DNA of 64,000 nt from Rhineura floridana. Its lineage: Eukaryota > Chordata > Lepidosauria > Squamata > Rhineuridae. This document shows positions 1 to 11,110 of the stretch, one piece after another. A model generated the notes under the pieces. It was not told the DNA's origin, searched no databases, and saw only the letters and a program-made list of their open reading frames with translations. The position numbers and the translations under genes are program-made. The stretch lies in NCBI RefSeq assembly GCF_030035675.1, contig NC_084483.1, positions 142,945,425-143,009,424 of the forward strand, in the 5' to 3' direction. Within the stretch, counting starts at the first letter, position 1. Each line of letters opens with the position of its first letter.

Positions 1-260
1 AATTTTTGAGCATGTTGAGGGAACAAAGGGAGCTTGGGATCCTGCAGATCCATGTCTGACCCAATAGAACCGAAAACATCATATTCGGACCCATACAGCT
101 GGCGGGGCATCTACACTGGTGGAGCTTTCCATTTTCCATAGGCATAGTGGGGGTGGGGAGGAGTCTCCCAATAAGTGGATGTTGCCCCACCCACAATCTT
201 CTCCACAACAGCATAGCATTACTTGAGCTATTTCCTAAGGTCCCTCAGCTGGCCTTCAGC
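1..260. other. Unassigned leading sequence
   Basis: I recognise no gene or repeat family here. The stretch ends at the 8-bp target duplication of the L2 copy that follows. Confidence 0.4.
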
Positions 261-268
261 TAGCGGTA

Positions 269-1348
269 TGCTATTTAACATCTATATGAAGCCGCTGGGG
301 GCAGTCATCAGGAGATTTGGGCTGCAGTGTCATCAATATGCGGATGACACTCAGCTCTATCTCTCGTTTAAATCTTCACCAGAGTTGGCTGTGGAGACCT
401 TGTCCAAGTGCCTGGAATCCGTGAGTGGATGGATGGGAAGGAACAAGCTGAAGTTGAACCCTGATAAGACCGAGGTACTACTTGTGGGGGACAAGAGAAG
501 GTTGGGCGACATTGACCTGAAGTTCAACGGGGTGAGTCTACCCCTAAAGGACCAGGTCCGCAGCCTTGGGGTTGTGCTTGATTCCAGGCTGTCCATGGAG
601 GCTCAGATTTCGGCAGTGAGCCGGGCAGCCTGGTACCAACTACACCTCATACGAAGGCTGCAACCCTACCTTCCTGTTCACCAGCTCCCACTAGTGGTAC
701 ACGCCCTGGTCACCTCTCGTTTGGACTACTGTAATGCGCTCTACGTGGGGATACCCTTGAAAACTGTCCGGAAATTACAACTGATACAAAATGCGGCGGC
801 TCGACTACTTACGAATAGTCGCCGCCGAGATCACATCACACCAGTGTTGTTCGACCTACACTGGCTACCAGTTGTTTTCCGAGCCCAATTCAAGGTGTTG
901 GTATTGACCTTTAAATCCCTACACGGTTCCGGCCCAGTTTATCTCACGGAGCGCCTTCAACGCCACCAATTATGCCACCCGACAAGATTGGCCACACAGG
1001 GCCTTCTCTCAATCCCGCCAACAAAAACAGCCAGATTGGCGGGTACAAGAGAGAGGGCATTCTCAGTGGCGGCCCCCACTCTTTGGAACTCCCTCCCACA
1101 AGATCTCCGGCACGCCTCTTCTTTAAATGTGTTTCGGAAAGCCTTAAAGACCTGGCTCTTTCAGCAGGCCTTCGGGGTATCTGGGGAGTGTTAATTGTTA
1201 TAACTGAAATGCCTCCTGCCCAGTTTTAATATTGTTGCTGCAGATGTGTTGTTTTTATATTGTATTACTGTATTTTATCAATTGTATTTTAACAATTTTG
1301 TAAGTCGCCTACAGTGGCCATTGGCCAGATAGGCGACGAAGAAATTAA

Positions 1349-1378
<30 letters not shown>
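269..1378 (+). mobile_element. L2-type LINE, 5'-truncated, young copy (L2-A)
   Basis: This is the 3' part of an L2 (CR1-superfamily) non-LTR retrotransposon. It encodes the end of the reverse transcriptase, with the catalytic motif QYADDTQLYLSF, followed by the thumb and C-terminal region ending near the codons for FQQAFG. The reading frame stays open to about 1194. The 3' UTR carries the L2-style hairpin (about 1303-1336, GTCGCC...GGCGAC) and ends in a run of TTA triplets. The target duplication TAGCGGTA is exact at 261-268 and 1379-1386, which fixes both ends and shows that the 5' truncation happened at insertion. The open frame and perfect duplication suggest a recent insertion. It shares its 3'-end subfamily with the copy at about 33990-34926. 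Confidence 0.88.
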
Positions 1379-1380
<2 letters not shown>

Positions 1381-1386
1381 GCGGTA

Positions 1387-2094
1387 GGATTGCAGCCTTA
1401 ATATTCTTTTCATTTGCAAATACACCAGTGATGTTGGGTGGAAGATTTTCCAGTGTTTCAGTTTCCCATGGAAATTTTTATATTTCATAAAGAACTTAGC
1501 AACAATAAATGAGTGCCAACTGGAAATAATTAGGCAAGTTTGACAATTCCAAAGTTTTTAGAGTTGCTCACTAAAGCAAGTAAAATAAACGTGCCAAATT
1601 ACATCACTCTTGCATTAAAAAAATTCTGATGCAGACTGAAAATTTTCCTCTGCAAATATGCATAGGAAACCTTTCCAGTGCATCAGATGGCACTGAAAAA
1701 TCCAATAGACTTAACATGATTGTCCTTCCCCTCTCCAAACTCCATAGGAAAACTTTGCCGTTCAAAATTTTCCAGAAAACCTACATCACTGACATACACG
1801 GCTGAACAAGGATTGCTGCAGGTAAAGAAGCAGCAGCAGTATCAGTCCCAAAGCGATAACAATATCAGGGGGGGGGGGAGTTTTCTCCACAAATCTCTTA
1901 TTTAAAACAATACAATCGTTCCACGTTTATGATCAGCAAGGTAATTTACAACAATTAAAAATAATACCACTTTAAACAGAAGAATAATATAATCAATATT
2001 TTATACTATTCCCAGGGTAGTTCACAACAATAAAACAGTCAGTAACATTGTGTTGACAGCAGCAAAAGAGAATGCATCAAAGCCATAGGCAACA
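1387..2094. other. Unassigned intergenic sequence
   Basis: A-rich sequence with no recognisable gene. It includes a short G run near 1869-1878. No repeat family was identified with confidence. Confidence 0.4.
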
Positions 2095-2400
2095 CAATGA
2101 TCCATGAATTGGAAACCTGAAGACTTGATTACTGTAATACACTTTATGTGGGGCTGCTCTTGTATCTGATTCAGAAGCTACAGCAGGCTACTGGCAATAT
2201 GTTACCCCTCTGCTGAGACAGCTGCATTGATTGCCAGTTTGCTACCAGGCCAAGTTCAAGGTTCTTGTGTTAATTCACAAAGTACCCTAAGGACCACCAG
2301 ATTCCTTACTATTTTTTAGGTTTTTATGTTGTACAGTGCCTTGCTATGTTTCCTATTAAATTTTATTTCATTTAAATTTTATTTTAAATAAATAATACCA
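2095..2400 (+). mobile_element. Decayed L2 fragment
   Basis: A degraded copy of the L2 segment that in better copies encodes the LDYCNALYVGLPLKTVRKLQ block is visible at about 2120-2290. A tail-like stretch rich in TTTAAAT units follows. Frames are broken throughout, so this is an old copy. Confidence 0.6.
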
Positions 2401-2469
2401 TTTCATTTAAATGAATCCATTTCATTACATTTTATTTTATTTTAAATAAAATTAAAAATTATTATTTGC

Positions 2470-3400
2470 GGTCACAGATGCCTTCTGAATACCATGCCTT
2501 AACCTGCCATCTGAACCTCACTAATGTTTGAATTGGGTGTGTTGCCATATGGAAGGAGTTCCACAAAGCAGATGCTGCCACTCTGAAGGCTCCCTCTTGA
2601 CTAGCCACCCACTGCACTTTAGACAGAGTAGTGCTTCAGAAGGTGATATAAAGGAGTGGGTAGGCTTAAGATATCCTGGTTCCAGACCGTTTAGGACTTT
2701 AAAAATCAAAACCAGCACTTTGAAATATGCCTGGAAACGAACTGGGAACTACTGAAGATAATGGAAGATCAAGGTGATATGCTCCAAGTGGCCTGCCTCT
2801 GTCTAATCTGGATGTTACCAGGACACAATTGACCAATTTTTTCTTGCTGCTGGTATACCTGTTTGGCACCAGTACTACCTACTATTCAGAAGCAACACTG
2901 GCTTCAGAAGAAGCCTCAAATTGCAAACCTGATCCTTAAGAGGCCATTGAGAAAACTGGCTGTATACTCTGCTAGTTCTGCTGAACACCTGAACTGTAAA
3001 TACCTGGCTTGTCCAGATTATGTGTCATTTTATTTGCTGTCACTCAGTCCATCACAAAGTCCAGACACTGGTCCTGGACCCAAACTGTTACTCCAAAACT
3101 TGATGAAAAGGATAAATAGACCCCTAAATCCCCAAACAGCTTCACCAAATGATTTCACATAGATGTCAAATGGCCTGGGAGATGAGATGAGTGCAGATCA
3201 TTGGCTATGGGGTGGAGCAGCAGTCTTCTAGCATGCCACCTTCAGCTTACTCTTCAGGAAGGATAGGAAGCACTGCAGCATGAAGCCTCCCAACCCAGAA
3301 GAGGGTTCAGTGTGGCTGATCAATGCATCAAACAGCCTTAAGAAATTGAGCAGAATCAAAACGTCATGCTGCTCCTGTCCAAACCATGCCATCCAAATTC
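2470..3400 (-). mobile_element. Decayed L2 LINE fragment, reverse orientation
   Basis: Read on the minus strand, 2521-2718 still encodes an L2-like C-terminal piece (LVLIFKVLNGLEPGYL), corresponding to FKVLVLTYKALHG in the younger copies. Further upstream in the element (about 3300-3400) a weak match to the RT motif A region can be followed. The copy is heavily mutated. A separate L2-like tail in plus orientation may start after 3430. Confidence 0.6.
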
Positions 3401-3429
3401 AGATATCCCAGGCATGGTCTAAAGACACA

Positions 3430-3560
3430 TGAGACCACCACCTTGTGAAGCTGAAGTCTAGATCTGACCAGTGCCTGGAAGCTATGTGTATGCTGTCTTG
3501 GGTTCCATGATTGAAGAAAAGTGAGATATAAATGTAAGAAAATTAATAGATAAAAGAAAA
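3430..3560 (+). mobile_element. L2-type 3' tail fragment
   Basis: The segment near 3490-3545 (GTCTTGGGTTCCATGATTG then GAGATATAAATG) looks like the terminal hairpin and AT-rich tail of an L2-type element. Only the last hundred or so bases are present. Confidence 0.4.
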
Positions 3561-3906
3561 GTATAACATTTGGTAAAGTGATATTTCAGCATTATTGCCT
3601 TAAAACTTACCAACAAGATCTCCTTATTCCACCATATGATTTCACCTTCAGCTGGATGATAGCTGACTATCCAAATGACCAAAGTGATCCGATGTATGTT
3701 TTGTCCATGATATTAATCGAGCAATGCCAAAGCTCAAACTACAATGGGAATAATAGGATAATGTTTCAACAGCTTTTTTTTCCCCTTAAAAATTTGCTGG
3801 GCCATAATGATGATTCATAAGATAAATTAGTTTCCCTTTAATAGTTATGTAGAATGGTTTAATACATTGGTCTGTGAAAATGGTTTAATGTTACATTTCT
3901 TTCCAG

Positions 3907-4021
3907 TCTTTTAAGCTATTGGGAATACTTGATGTCAGAAACATTCCTTGTGCTCGGGAATCAGTGCTCTATGGATCATTGGGTGCTGTAGCTGTGGGCC
4001 TTGGACACTTTTTGGCAACTA
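3907..4021 (+). CDS. COX20: COX20 coding exon 2
   Basis: The acceptor is TTTCCAG at 3900-3906 and the donor is A|GTAAGT at 4021/4022. The exon encodes SFKLLGILDV through HFLAT and includes the first membrane-segment residues. It ends in phase 1. Confidence 0.93.
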
Positions 4022-6094
4022 GTAAGTAAAAGTAAAGACCCATATAAATTTGCAGGCATATCTTTTTGCATGTAATGTTTTCTTTGTTTCCATTCTCTTC
4101 TCATACTATGTCATATTTTACTCCTTGAAGCAATTTAATACAGCACAACAGTTGACAAACATTTCAAAGTGTTGCCTACTTGATTTTCTTGAAACACTTT
4201 CCCCAAAAAGACATACAGCACCGTCTGTCTCTAAACCTTGGATACCGAGTGTTCTTTAAATTTCTTAGCAGTTTGTACATTCATAAGCATGCCTCAACAA
4301 CTGAAAATAGCTAAAGTTCATTTCAGTGAACATCATATCTATTGCAGCCTGCATTTGTTTTGTTCAACACAGCCTGCATTTCTCCACTCCTCATTCTACT
4401 TTTCTCAGTTTTGTATATGCCAAATTACCCCAATTTTCAGCAAAGTTTCATTCTGTGCTTTAATGTTAGTCTAAAGGTAAAGGTGTCCCCGCACTTATAG
4501 TGCGAGTCGTTTCCGACTCTTAGGGTGACGTCTTGCGACGTTTACTAGGCTGACCGTATATATATGGGGTGGGATTGCCAGTTCCTTCCCCGGCCTTTCT
4601 TTACCCCCCAACATATGCCGGGTACTCATTTTGCTGACCACGGATGGATGGAAGGCTGAGTGGACCTCGACCCCTTTTACAGGAGATTCAACTTCCTCCT
4701 TCCGTTGGAATCGAACTCTGGCCGTGAGCAGAGCTTCGGCTGCGTTACTGCCACTTGCCACTCTGCGCCACAGAGGGTCCTGTTAGTCTATAGATTTATA
4801 AATACTTCAAAAATGTGTTTCAACAAAGTAACATGTTCCTCTGTTTTGTTTTTCTCTGAGTTCGTTTTCTTATCTAATTGTTATGTTTATCTGCATACCT
4901 TGAATATGAACAAACTTCTTATCTTCCCAGGTAAAGTGAGACGATCCTGTGATTTTGGCATGGGAGGTTTTATCCTGACAACGCTAGGATGTTGGTATGT
5001 ATGGAATTGTGACAGACTAGTCTGGAAGATTGGGATTGTGCCAGCAACACATGTGCTGAGGGGATTGCTTTGGGTTCAGGTCTCCCCACACTTCAGCATG
5101 CACAATCACACCACGTCAAGCCATTCCTGGAAACAAGACTCGCGCACACCTCCTGCATCCCTCTCCAAGATTTCCTGTTGCCTAGGAGTTTTTTTAATTC
5201 ATGCAGTGCTACTTTATAACAATCCATGTTCATATCCAGTATCTTCAGTAATGGAAATAAGAGAGAGTAAAATCCAGTGTTGCATGAATGGACTTCTGCT
5301 TGCACGGTTGGATGTCACCTTCCTTTTCTCCTTCCTGCAGCCCCCAGGTACCCACAAAATCTGGTTCAGAGGGCCCCCAAACCCTGCAGAGCAGATTTTG
5401 AGTGTGCACAGGGGACTGGAAAGAGGAGTGATGTCCCATTGCACAAGCAGCAGTCCATTCTACTTGTAAATGGACAGCGTTGGATACAACCCAATGTTTT
5501 CTTGTAGCTTTTACATGTCTATAAAATATAGATATGTAAATCTATATCTAAAATATATAGATTGATTACATATCAATCTCTTACTTTCTGATTCCCTTAT
5601 TTCAAAAAGCAGCCAATAAGTTTTACATACAGCTGCCCTTCTTCCCTTTAAAAAGCAATTTTTGGAAATAGGGGTGGGGAAAGAAAGGGATCCCTTACGA
5701 TAGCATTCTGTGGAGGGTGAGAGCAGTCTCATTCCTAAGCACCAAAGGAGATGCACATATACAGACAGCTATTCCATCTTTCCTTTTGCTGGGTAGTCCT
5801 GTTGCCTGAGGAAAAGTTCTATAAAGCATTTGTATCTTCAAAGTACTAGCTGGTTCTATTATTACTGTTTTACCACCTGAACAAATATTGTGAGTTCTTG
5901 TTCTCTAAAGCAGAGGTGGGGATCATTCATGCTTTTGTTTTTCTTTCTTAAGGATCTATTGTAGATACAATAATGCAAAACTCAGAATTCAGCAACGAAT
6001 GCTTCAAGAAGGGATGAGAAACAAAATTTTGTTTGAAAGCACTCCACTTGATCCAGAGAAAAAGGCCAAAAGTGCTGAAGAAGGCTGGCCATAG
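3907..6094 (+). CDS. COX20: COX20, cytochrome c oxidase assembly factor (exons 2-4; exon 1 not in window)
   Basis: COX20 (FAM36A) is a small inner mitochondrial membrane chaperone that binds newly made COX2 during assembly of complex IV. Three coding exons join in phase: 3907-4021, 4931-4994 and 5953-6094, giving 106 residues plus stop. The human protein is 118 residues, and the missing N-terminus of about 14 residues is encoded by exon 1 in human. The product reads SFKLLGILDVRNIPCARESV at its start, then two hydrophobic stretches (around GSLGAVAVGLGHFL and GGFILTTLGCW), then a basic C-terminal tail with YCRYNNAKLRIQQRM and a charged end. All splice sites are GT-AG. The next gene, HNRNPU, lies tail-to-tail on the other strand, as in human. 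No exon 1 or CpG island is seen at 1-3900, so the start probably lies upstream of the window. Confidence 0.95.
4474..4780 (-). mobile_element. tRNA-derived SINE in COX20 intron 2
   Basis: A full-length SINE of 307 bp, flanked by an exact 10-bp duplication TGTTAGTCTA at 4464-4473 and 4781-4790. Read on the minus strand it begins with a tRNA-like head. The A box resembles TGGCGCAGAGTGG and the B box GTTCGATTCC lies at 4707-4716. A body and a tail containing GAGTCGGAAACGACTCG follow, and the tail resembles the BovB-type ends of Sauria-like squamate SINEs. A second copy in the opposite orientation lies at about 32222-32519. Confidence 0.88.
4931..4994 (+). CDS. COX20: COX20 coding exon 3
   Basis: The acceptor is CTTCCCAG at 4923-4930 and the donor is TTG|GTATGT at 4994/4995. 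The exon encodes SKVRRSCDFGMGGFILTTLG and the following Cys, plus part of the next Trp codon. Reading on into the intron gives a long but meaningless open frame. Confidence 0.93.
5953..6094 (+). CDS. COX20: COX20 coding exon 4 and stop
   Basis: The acceptor is TTTCTTAAG at 5944-5952. The exon encodes the C-terminal tail, beginning with the Trp shared with exon 3 and IYCRYNNAKLRIQQRM, and ends with GWP and a TAG stop at 6092-6094. Confidence 0.93.
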
Positions 6095-7350
6095 TTTTTG
6101 TAATAATGTTTATGCAGTTTGTATTGAACATTCATAACCAGAACATGAAAATTAATCTGAGAAACCGAAGCTCTTGTTTGCTGCCAAATGTTAGGAAACA
6201 GTATCAGATCCTAATAGCACAATGGACTGCCCTCATGCTCCAATTTGTATTTTCTTTTTATTCTTGCATTTACATCAAGGGTGGAGCATGTGTAATCTGA
6301 CTTGCTTTGGGGGAAAAACCTGATTCTTAACCTGATGTTCCAGAGTAGCACAAGCTAACAGTGATGCTTATATAATACTTCTTCAAAATGATTTAAACTA
6401 GTGTTGAGATAGAAGTATTTTGTGTTTGTAAAACTATTCAGCAATAAGAGTTACAACTAATATAAATTAGATTTTGATTACAGTTATATTAACGAAATAG
6501 ATCTGAGCATGTTTAATTCTTTCCTCCTCAACTTAATAGGACACCTGGATCGTGTCTTTTGCTTATTTAGGTGTACTTTGCTTTAATGAAGCTAGGAAAG
6601 GGAGTAGTTCTGTGAAATCCTCCTGCTTGCCCCCTCATTCAAATAAAAAGGAAACAAATTTTCTGCAGTGAAAAAATGTAAAAAAGCTTGAGTCATTGTA
6701 GAAAATATTTTCCAAGTTGTAAATACAGATTAATTATATTAGTAGGTAATTCAGTTGAGTTTTATCATAGTAGTGGTTCCTGTTTCACAAAATCTTTAAA
6801 CACAGACTTCAGTCTCCTTTCTAGTTTTATATACCTCTTGCCAGTTTCCTATGGTGCTTGTACAATAAAAGTACAATACAATAACATATTTAGAGGTATT
6901 TGAGACTGGCATTGTATAATATTAAGTGCTCTTGACAATATTGTATAGAATGGATGTAAGAAAATGTGTAATACTAATTCAAGAGAGCTGCTTAGGCAGA
7001 TTGGTAGAAATAATACACTCGGAGCATTCCTTGATGTTTTTACTGTTAACCATTCTCAGCACTGCAGAGATAAGTTACTACTCAATCAGCTGCTTCTGAC
7101 AATTCCTGCAGTAAAATCATTCAAACAGCATCATTTGTACAATTTGTCACCCAGGCCTAAATAGCCTCTAATGATAACCTTTATTTTATTGTCTTGGAGC
7201 ATTTAATGTTCATCCAGGTCACTTGTTGAACTGCTGAGACTACTGTATATGTTGTGCTTCACATTTTCTTTACTTAAAAATGCAAACTTCTTTAAAAGAA
7301 TCATGTTTAGTAGAAATTATTGTAAATAAATCAATTTTTCTAAGACGTAT
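6095..7350 (+). promoter_or_regulatory. COX20: Probable COX20 3' UTR with several poly(A) signals
   Basis: The sequence after the stop has no recognisable repeat. It holds AATAAA hexamers at 6642-6647, 6864-6869 and 7325-7330, any of which could end the transcript. The exact end cannot be decided from sequence alone. Confidence 0.5.
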
Positions 7351-8255
7351 TAGAAGTTATTTTGTATTGTGTGTTATTAGGTGGGTGTTTTAAGGTGTTT
7401 TAATATTTGGCTCCTTATTATAAAAGCAGAACTTTTAAATTATACATTGGCTGCAATCCAGTGCACACTTAATGGGGGTTGCTTCTAGGTAAACATGCAT
7501 GGGATTATATAATCCATATTCAAAACAAATATTTGCAAACTGGATGTATACTAATAAATGATGCTTGAATTATACAGAAGGCAATGTTACTTTTTCCAAG
7601 CCTTCCATTTTTTTCAACATAAGGCTGTTTTTTGAGCCTGAAAGAACACAGCTGCCCATTTGCAGCAGGGGAATCCCCTCAAGCCTTGTGCAGTCAGTGG
7701 TCCTGCAATCTCCAGAGGAAAAAAACAAGCAAGGGGGAAGGTGTGCCTATTTCTGTTCACCCAGGATTATAATTTGTGGAAGAGGGTGTTTAAAAGATGA
7801 CTGGGTTATATATAGGGCAGCTGAGAAAAGGATAGAAAGGGGCAGGGTCTTGGGCACCTAGAGCCAGTGGAAGGTCCAGACTTGTAGCTTTCTTTTTTTT
7901 AAAAAAAACCTTCCTATGTGCTGTATAAACCAAAATGTGATCCCCCACCCCATGGTTTCTGTGAAATGAGCTAGCCTAGTCCGACTGCTCCAAGTCCCTG
8001 CCTTTCCCTGGGTTTCGCCAATGAGTGAAGCTAGGGCTGTGATTGAGCCCCCTCCCCGTTCTCTCTTTCTGCACATCCAGCATGGAAGATCAAAGATTGG
8101 GGGAGAGAACTCCCCTTGGGGTTTTATATATCCCCACATGGATGAAGAGAGGTTGCATTGCTGAGTTAGGTTTACTCCCTGTGTAAGGCTTCTTGGGTTC
8201 AGGAGGGACACTTATTTTTTGTTTAATAGGACTTACTCAAGTGTGTAAATATTTC
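7351..8255. other. Intergenic sequence, one short dispersed repeat
   Basis: No gene is recognised. At 7451-7510 there is a copy of a short dispersed repeat (CTGCAATCC... GTAAACATGCATGGGATTAT) that recurs elsewhere in the window. Confidence 0.4.
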
Positions 8256-8395
8256 AGTGTTGATTTGCAAATTGTAAAATGGTATGACATTGCAAACAAA
8301 ACATACAACTCTGTTGCTTCAGAGTGGGAGAATCTGTGCCCCTCCCCCTTCCAACTGCCCCAGATTTATTTTCTACACATTGGATTTCAGGCAAG
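8256..8395. repeat. Unclassified local repeat, copy 1
   Basis: This segment resembles 9059-9161 and continues with a match to 11267-11315. Shared blocks include ATTGTAAAATGG, TGACATTGCAAAC and GTTGCTTCAGAGTGGGAGAA, then GATTTATTTTCT and TTTCAGGCAAG. The family is not recognised. Confidence 0.55.
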
Positions 8396-8799
8396 GTGAC
8401 ACTTAGGAAGAAGCAGATAGAGGTGGTTGTAAGGGAGGGAAAGAGCAACCCACAGAAGGTGATAGAAAAAGAATAAAAACCTTGTAAAAGGAGAAGAGAC
8501 TCAGCTCTCTAGTTAAGGAAACCTTAATTATGGAAGGATGCTGTGTTTGAGAGACTATGCTGCTGCAGCTGTGGCCACTTACTCCACAACTCTGCCATCC
8601 TGTTTTTTCTCTGCTCCAGGTATATAAAGGAGAGGGGCTGCCTGAGGCAGCGCCTCAGCGTCGCCTTGAGGCTACCTTGGAGAAGAAAAACCATGGAAGA
8701 GTCTTTGTTTTTACCGCTTTGTTCTGTTTTTTGTTTTTATTTTTTTGCTAACTTACGTTATGATGCGGGAATCACCATATTTTATAGTTAGTTACTGCA

Positions 8800-8957
8800 A
8801 ATATTATTTAATTTTGAGAATTGTTATTTAATTTTGAGAACTGTATTATGTTATTGATGTATTATGTTTTATTGATGTATTATGTTCGTGTTTTTTTGTA
8901 AGCCGCCTTGAGGGCCTTTGGGCCATAAGGCGGGGTATAAATTTAATAAATAAATAA
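8800..8957 (+). mobile_element. L2-type 3' UTR and tail
   Basis: The end carries the hairpin GCCGCCTTGAGGGCC...GGCGGGGTATAAA followed by an (AATA)n tail at about 8940-8957, the usual L2 terminus in squamates. How far the element extends upstream is unclear; coding sequence is not obvious. Confidence 0.65.
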
Positions 8958-8960
8958 ATT

Positions 8961-9056
8961 ATGTTAATAAGCAAGTCTTATGCATGTCTACTCAGAGGAA
9001 AGGCACATTCATTTTAAAGTGACTTGCTGTCAAGTATGCATAGAACTGCAGCCTTA
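8961..9056. repeat. Short dispersed palindromic-type repeat
   Basis: This is another diverged copy of the repeat with GTCTACTCAGAGG...GCATAGAACTGCAGCC seen at several other places in the window. It lies directly between an L2 tail and local repeat copy 2. Confidence 0.4.
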
Positions 9057-9058
9057 TT

Positions 9059-9161
9059 TCAGTGTTTATTTGTAAATTGTAAAATGGGATGACATTGCAA
9101 ACTAAAGAAAAATCTTTTTGTTTTGGAAGTACAACTATTAAGTTGCTTCAGAGTGGGAGAA
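9059..9161. repeat. Unclassified local repeat, copy 2 (left part)
   Basis: This is homologous to 8256-8345. The match stops abruptly at about 9161, where L2 sequence begins, and seems to resume at about 11267. Confidence 0.5.
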
Positions 9162-10905
9162 ACTCCACCACCAGCACCACACGACAGTCCTTGGACTGGT
9201 GCGGGCGACCACATCTGTTCTGGACCCTTGCCCCTCTTGGCTGGTGAAAGCTGGCAGGACCGGAACCGCCGGCTGGGCCAAGGAGATAATAAACGCCTCT
9301 TTGAGAGAGGGAGTGGTCCCTGACTGCCTAAAAGAGGCGGTAGTGAGACCGCTCCTGAAGAAACCCTCCTTGGACCCAGATAACCTGAACAACTATAGAC
9401 CTGTGGCGAATGTTCCGTTCTTGGGCAAGGTACTGGAACGGGTGGTTGCCGGCCAGCTCCAGGGGCTCTTGGATGACACTGATTATCTTGATCCATTTCA
9501 ATCCGGTTTTAGGCCCGGTTTTGGCACCGAAACAGCCTTGGTCGCCCTGTATGATGACCTCTGTCGGGAGAGGGACAGGGGGAGTGTGACTCTGTTGATT
9601 CTCCTTGATCTCTCAGCTGCTTTTGATACCATCGACCATGGTATCCTTCTGGGAAGGCTCACGGAGTTGGGAGTTGGGGGTACTGCTTGGCAGTGGCTCC
9701 GCTCCTACTTGGTGGGTCGTCACCAGAAGGTAGTGCTTGGGGAACATTGCTTGATACCCTGGACTCTCCATTGTGGAGTCCCGCAGGGATCGGTACTGTC
9801 CCCCATGCTTTTTAACATCTACATGAAGCCGCTGGGTGCGGTCATCAGGAGTTTTGGGGTGCATTGTCATCAGTACGCTGATGACATGCAGCTCTATTTC
9901 TCCTTTTCATCCTCTTCAGGTGAGGCTGTTAACGTGCTAAACCGTTGCCTGGCTGCGATAATGGACTGCATGGGAGCTAACAGACTGAAGCTCAATCCAG
10001 ACAAGACCAAGACGCTGTTGGTGAGTGCCTTCTCTGCTCAGATGGTGGATGTCCATCCTGTTCTTGATGGGGTTACACTCCCCTTGAAGGAACAGGTTCA
10101 TAGCTTGGGAGTTCTTTTCGATCCTTCCTTGTCTCTTGAGGCCCAGGTGGCCTCGTTGGCACGGAATGCTTTCTACCATCTTCGATTGGTAGCCCAGCTA
10201 CGTCCCTATCTGGACAGTGACGACCTCGCCTCAGTTGTTCATGCTCTGGTAACTTCTAGATTGGACTACTGCAATGCGCTCTACGTTGGGCTGCCCTTGA
10301 AGACTGTTCGGAAACTACAGCTAGTCCAGAATGCAGCGGCCAGATTGTTGACGCGGACCAGAAGGTCCGCTCATATAACACCTGTTCTGGCCCGTCTGCA
10401 CTGGCTTCCTATTTGTTTCCGGGCTAAATTCAAAGTGCTGGTTTTGACCTATAAAGCCCTACACGGCATGGGACCGCAATACCTGGTGGAACGCCTCTCC
10501 CAATATGAACCTACCCGGACACTGCGCTCAACATCTAAGGCCCTCCTCCGAGTACCATCCCGTCGAGAAGCTCGGAGGGTGGTGACTAGAGCTAGGGCCT
10601 TTTCAGTGGTGGCCCCCGAACTGTGGAACAGTCTTCTCGACAAGGTGCGCCTGGCGCCGACGCTACTATCTTTTCGGCGCCAGGTGAAAACCTTTTTATA
10701 CTCCCAGGCATTTTAAAGTGTATTTTAACAGCATTTCTGTATTTTGGATGTTGTTTGGTTCTTTTGTTGTTTTTTTTGTTTCTTGATTTATTGTATTTAT
10801 TGTATTTATATATTGTGCTTGTTTTTATCTTTTTGTACACCGCCCAGAGAGCCTTCGGGCTCAGGGCGGTATATAAATTAAATTAAATTAAAAAAATAAA
10901 ATAAT
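9162..10905 (+). mobile_element. L2-type LINE with intact RT half of ORF2 (L2-C)
   Basis: A 5'-truncated L2 LINE with an uninterrupted 505-codon frame at 9199-10716 covering the reverse transcriptase and C-terminal domains. Visible motifs in order are NNYRPVANVPFLGKVLE, FQSGFRPGFGTETALV, the motif A region [31 protein letters not shown], and YADDMQLYFSF in the catalytic position. The frame ends in FLYSQAF. The 3' UTR ends in a hairpin (about 10840-10872, CCGCCCAGAGAGCC...GGGCGGTATATAAA) and an A/T-rich tail. The endonuclease half is absent. The open frame implies a fairly young insertion. The 3' end belongs to a different L2 subfamily from 269-1378. It seems to have interrupted local repeat copy 2. 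Confidence 0.88.
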
Positions 10906-11110
10906 AAATAAATTATTATTTTATTATTATTTCCATTTATAGACTGCTTACTATCTAAAAGATCTCAAAGCGGTTTACAGTAGAATACACATGGTACAAT
11001 AAAAACATACCAAATTAATTTACAAAGCAACATACATAAACAATATCCATATACAGTACATAAACATGAATGAAACCTTAATCTTTAAACAATAGTCTCA
11101 GACCTTCAAG
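10906..11110 (-). mobile_element. L2-type 3' tail fragment, reverse orientation
   Basis: Read on the minus strand this shows GTAAACCGCTTTGAGATC then TAGTAAGCAGTC and a TAT/AAT-rich tail. That is the reverse of an L2-type terminus. It abuts the tail of the plus-strand L2 at 9162-10905, so the two elements meet tail to tail. Confidence 0.55.

Noticed and set aside
4660-5469. A 269-codon plus-strand frame in COX20
   Set aside because: It runs from the SINE through intron 2, exon 3 and intron 3; only the short exon 3 part is real coding sequence.
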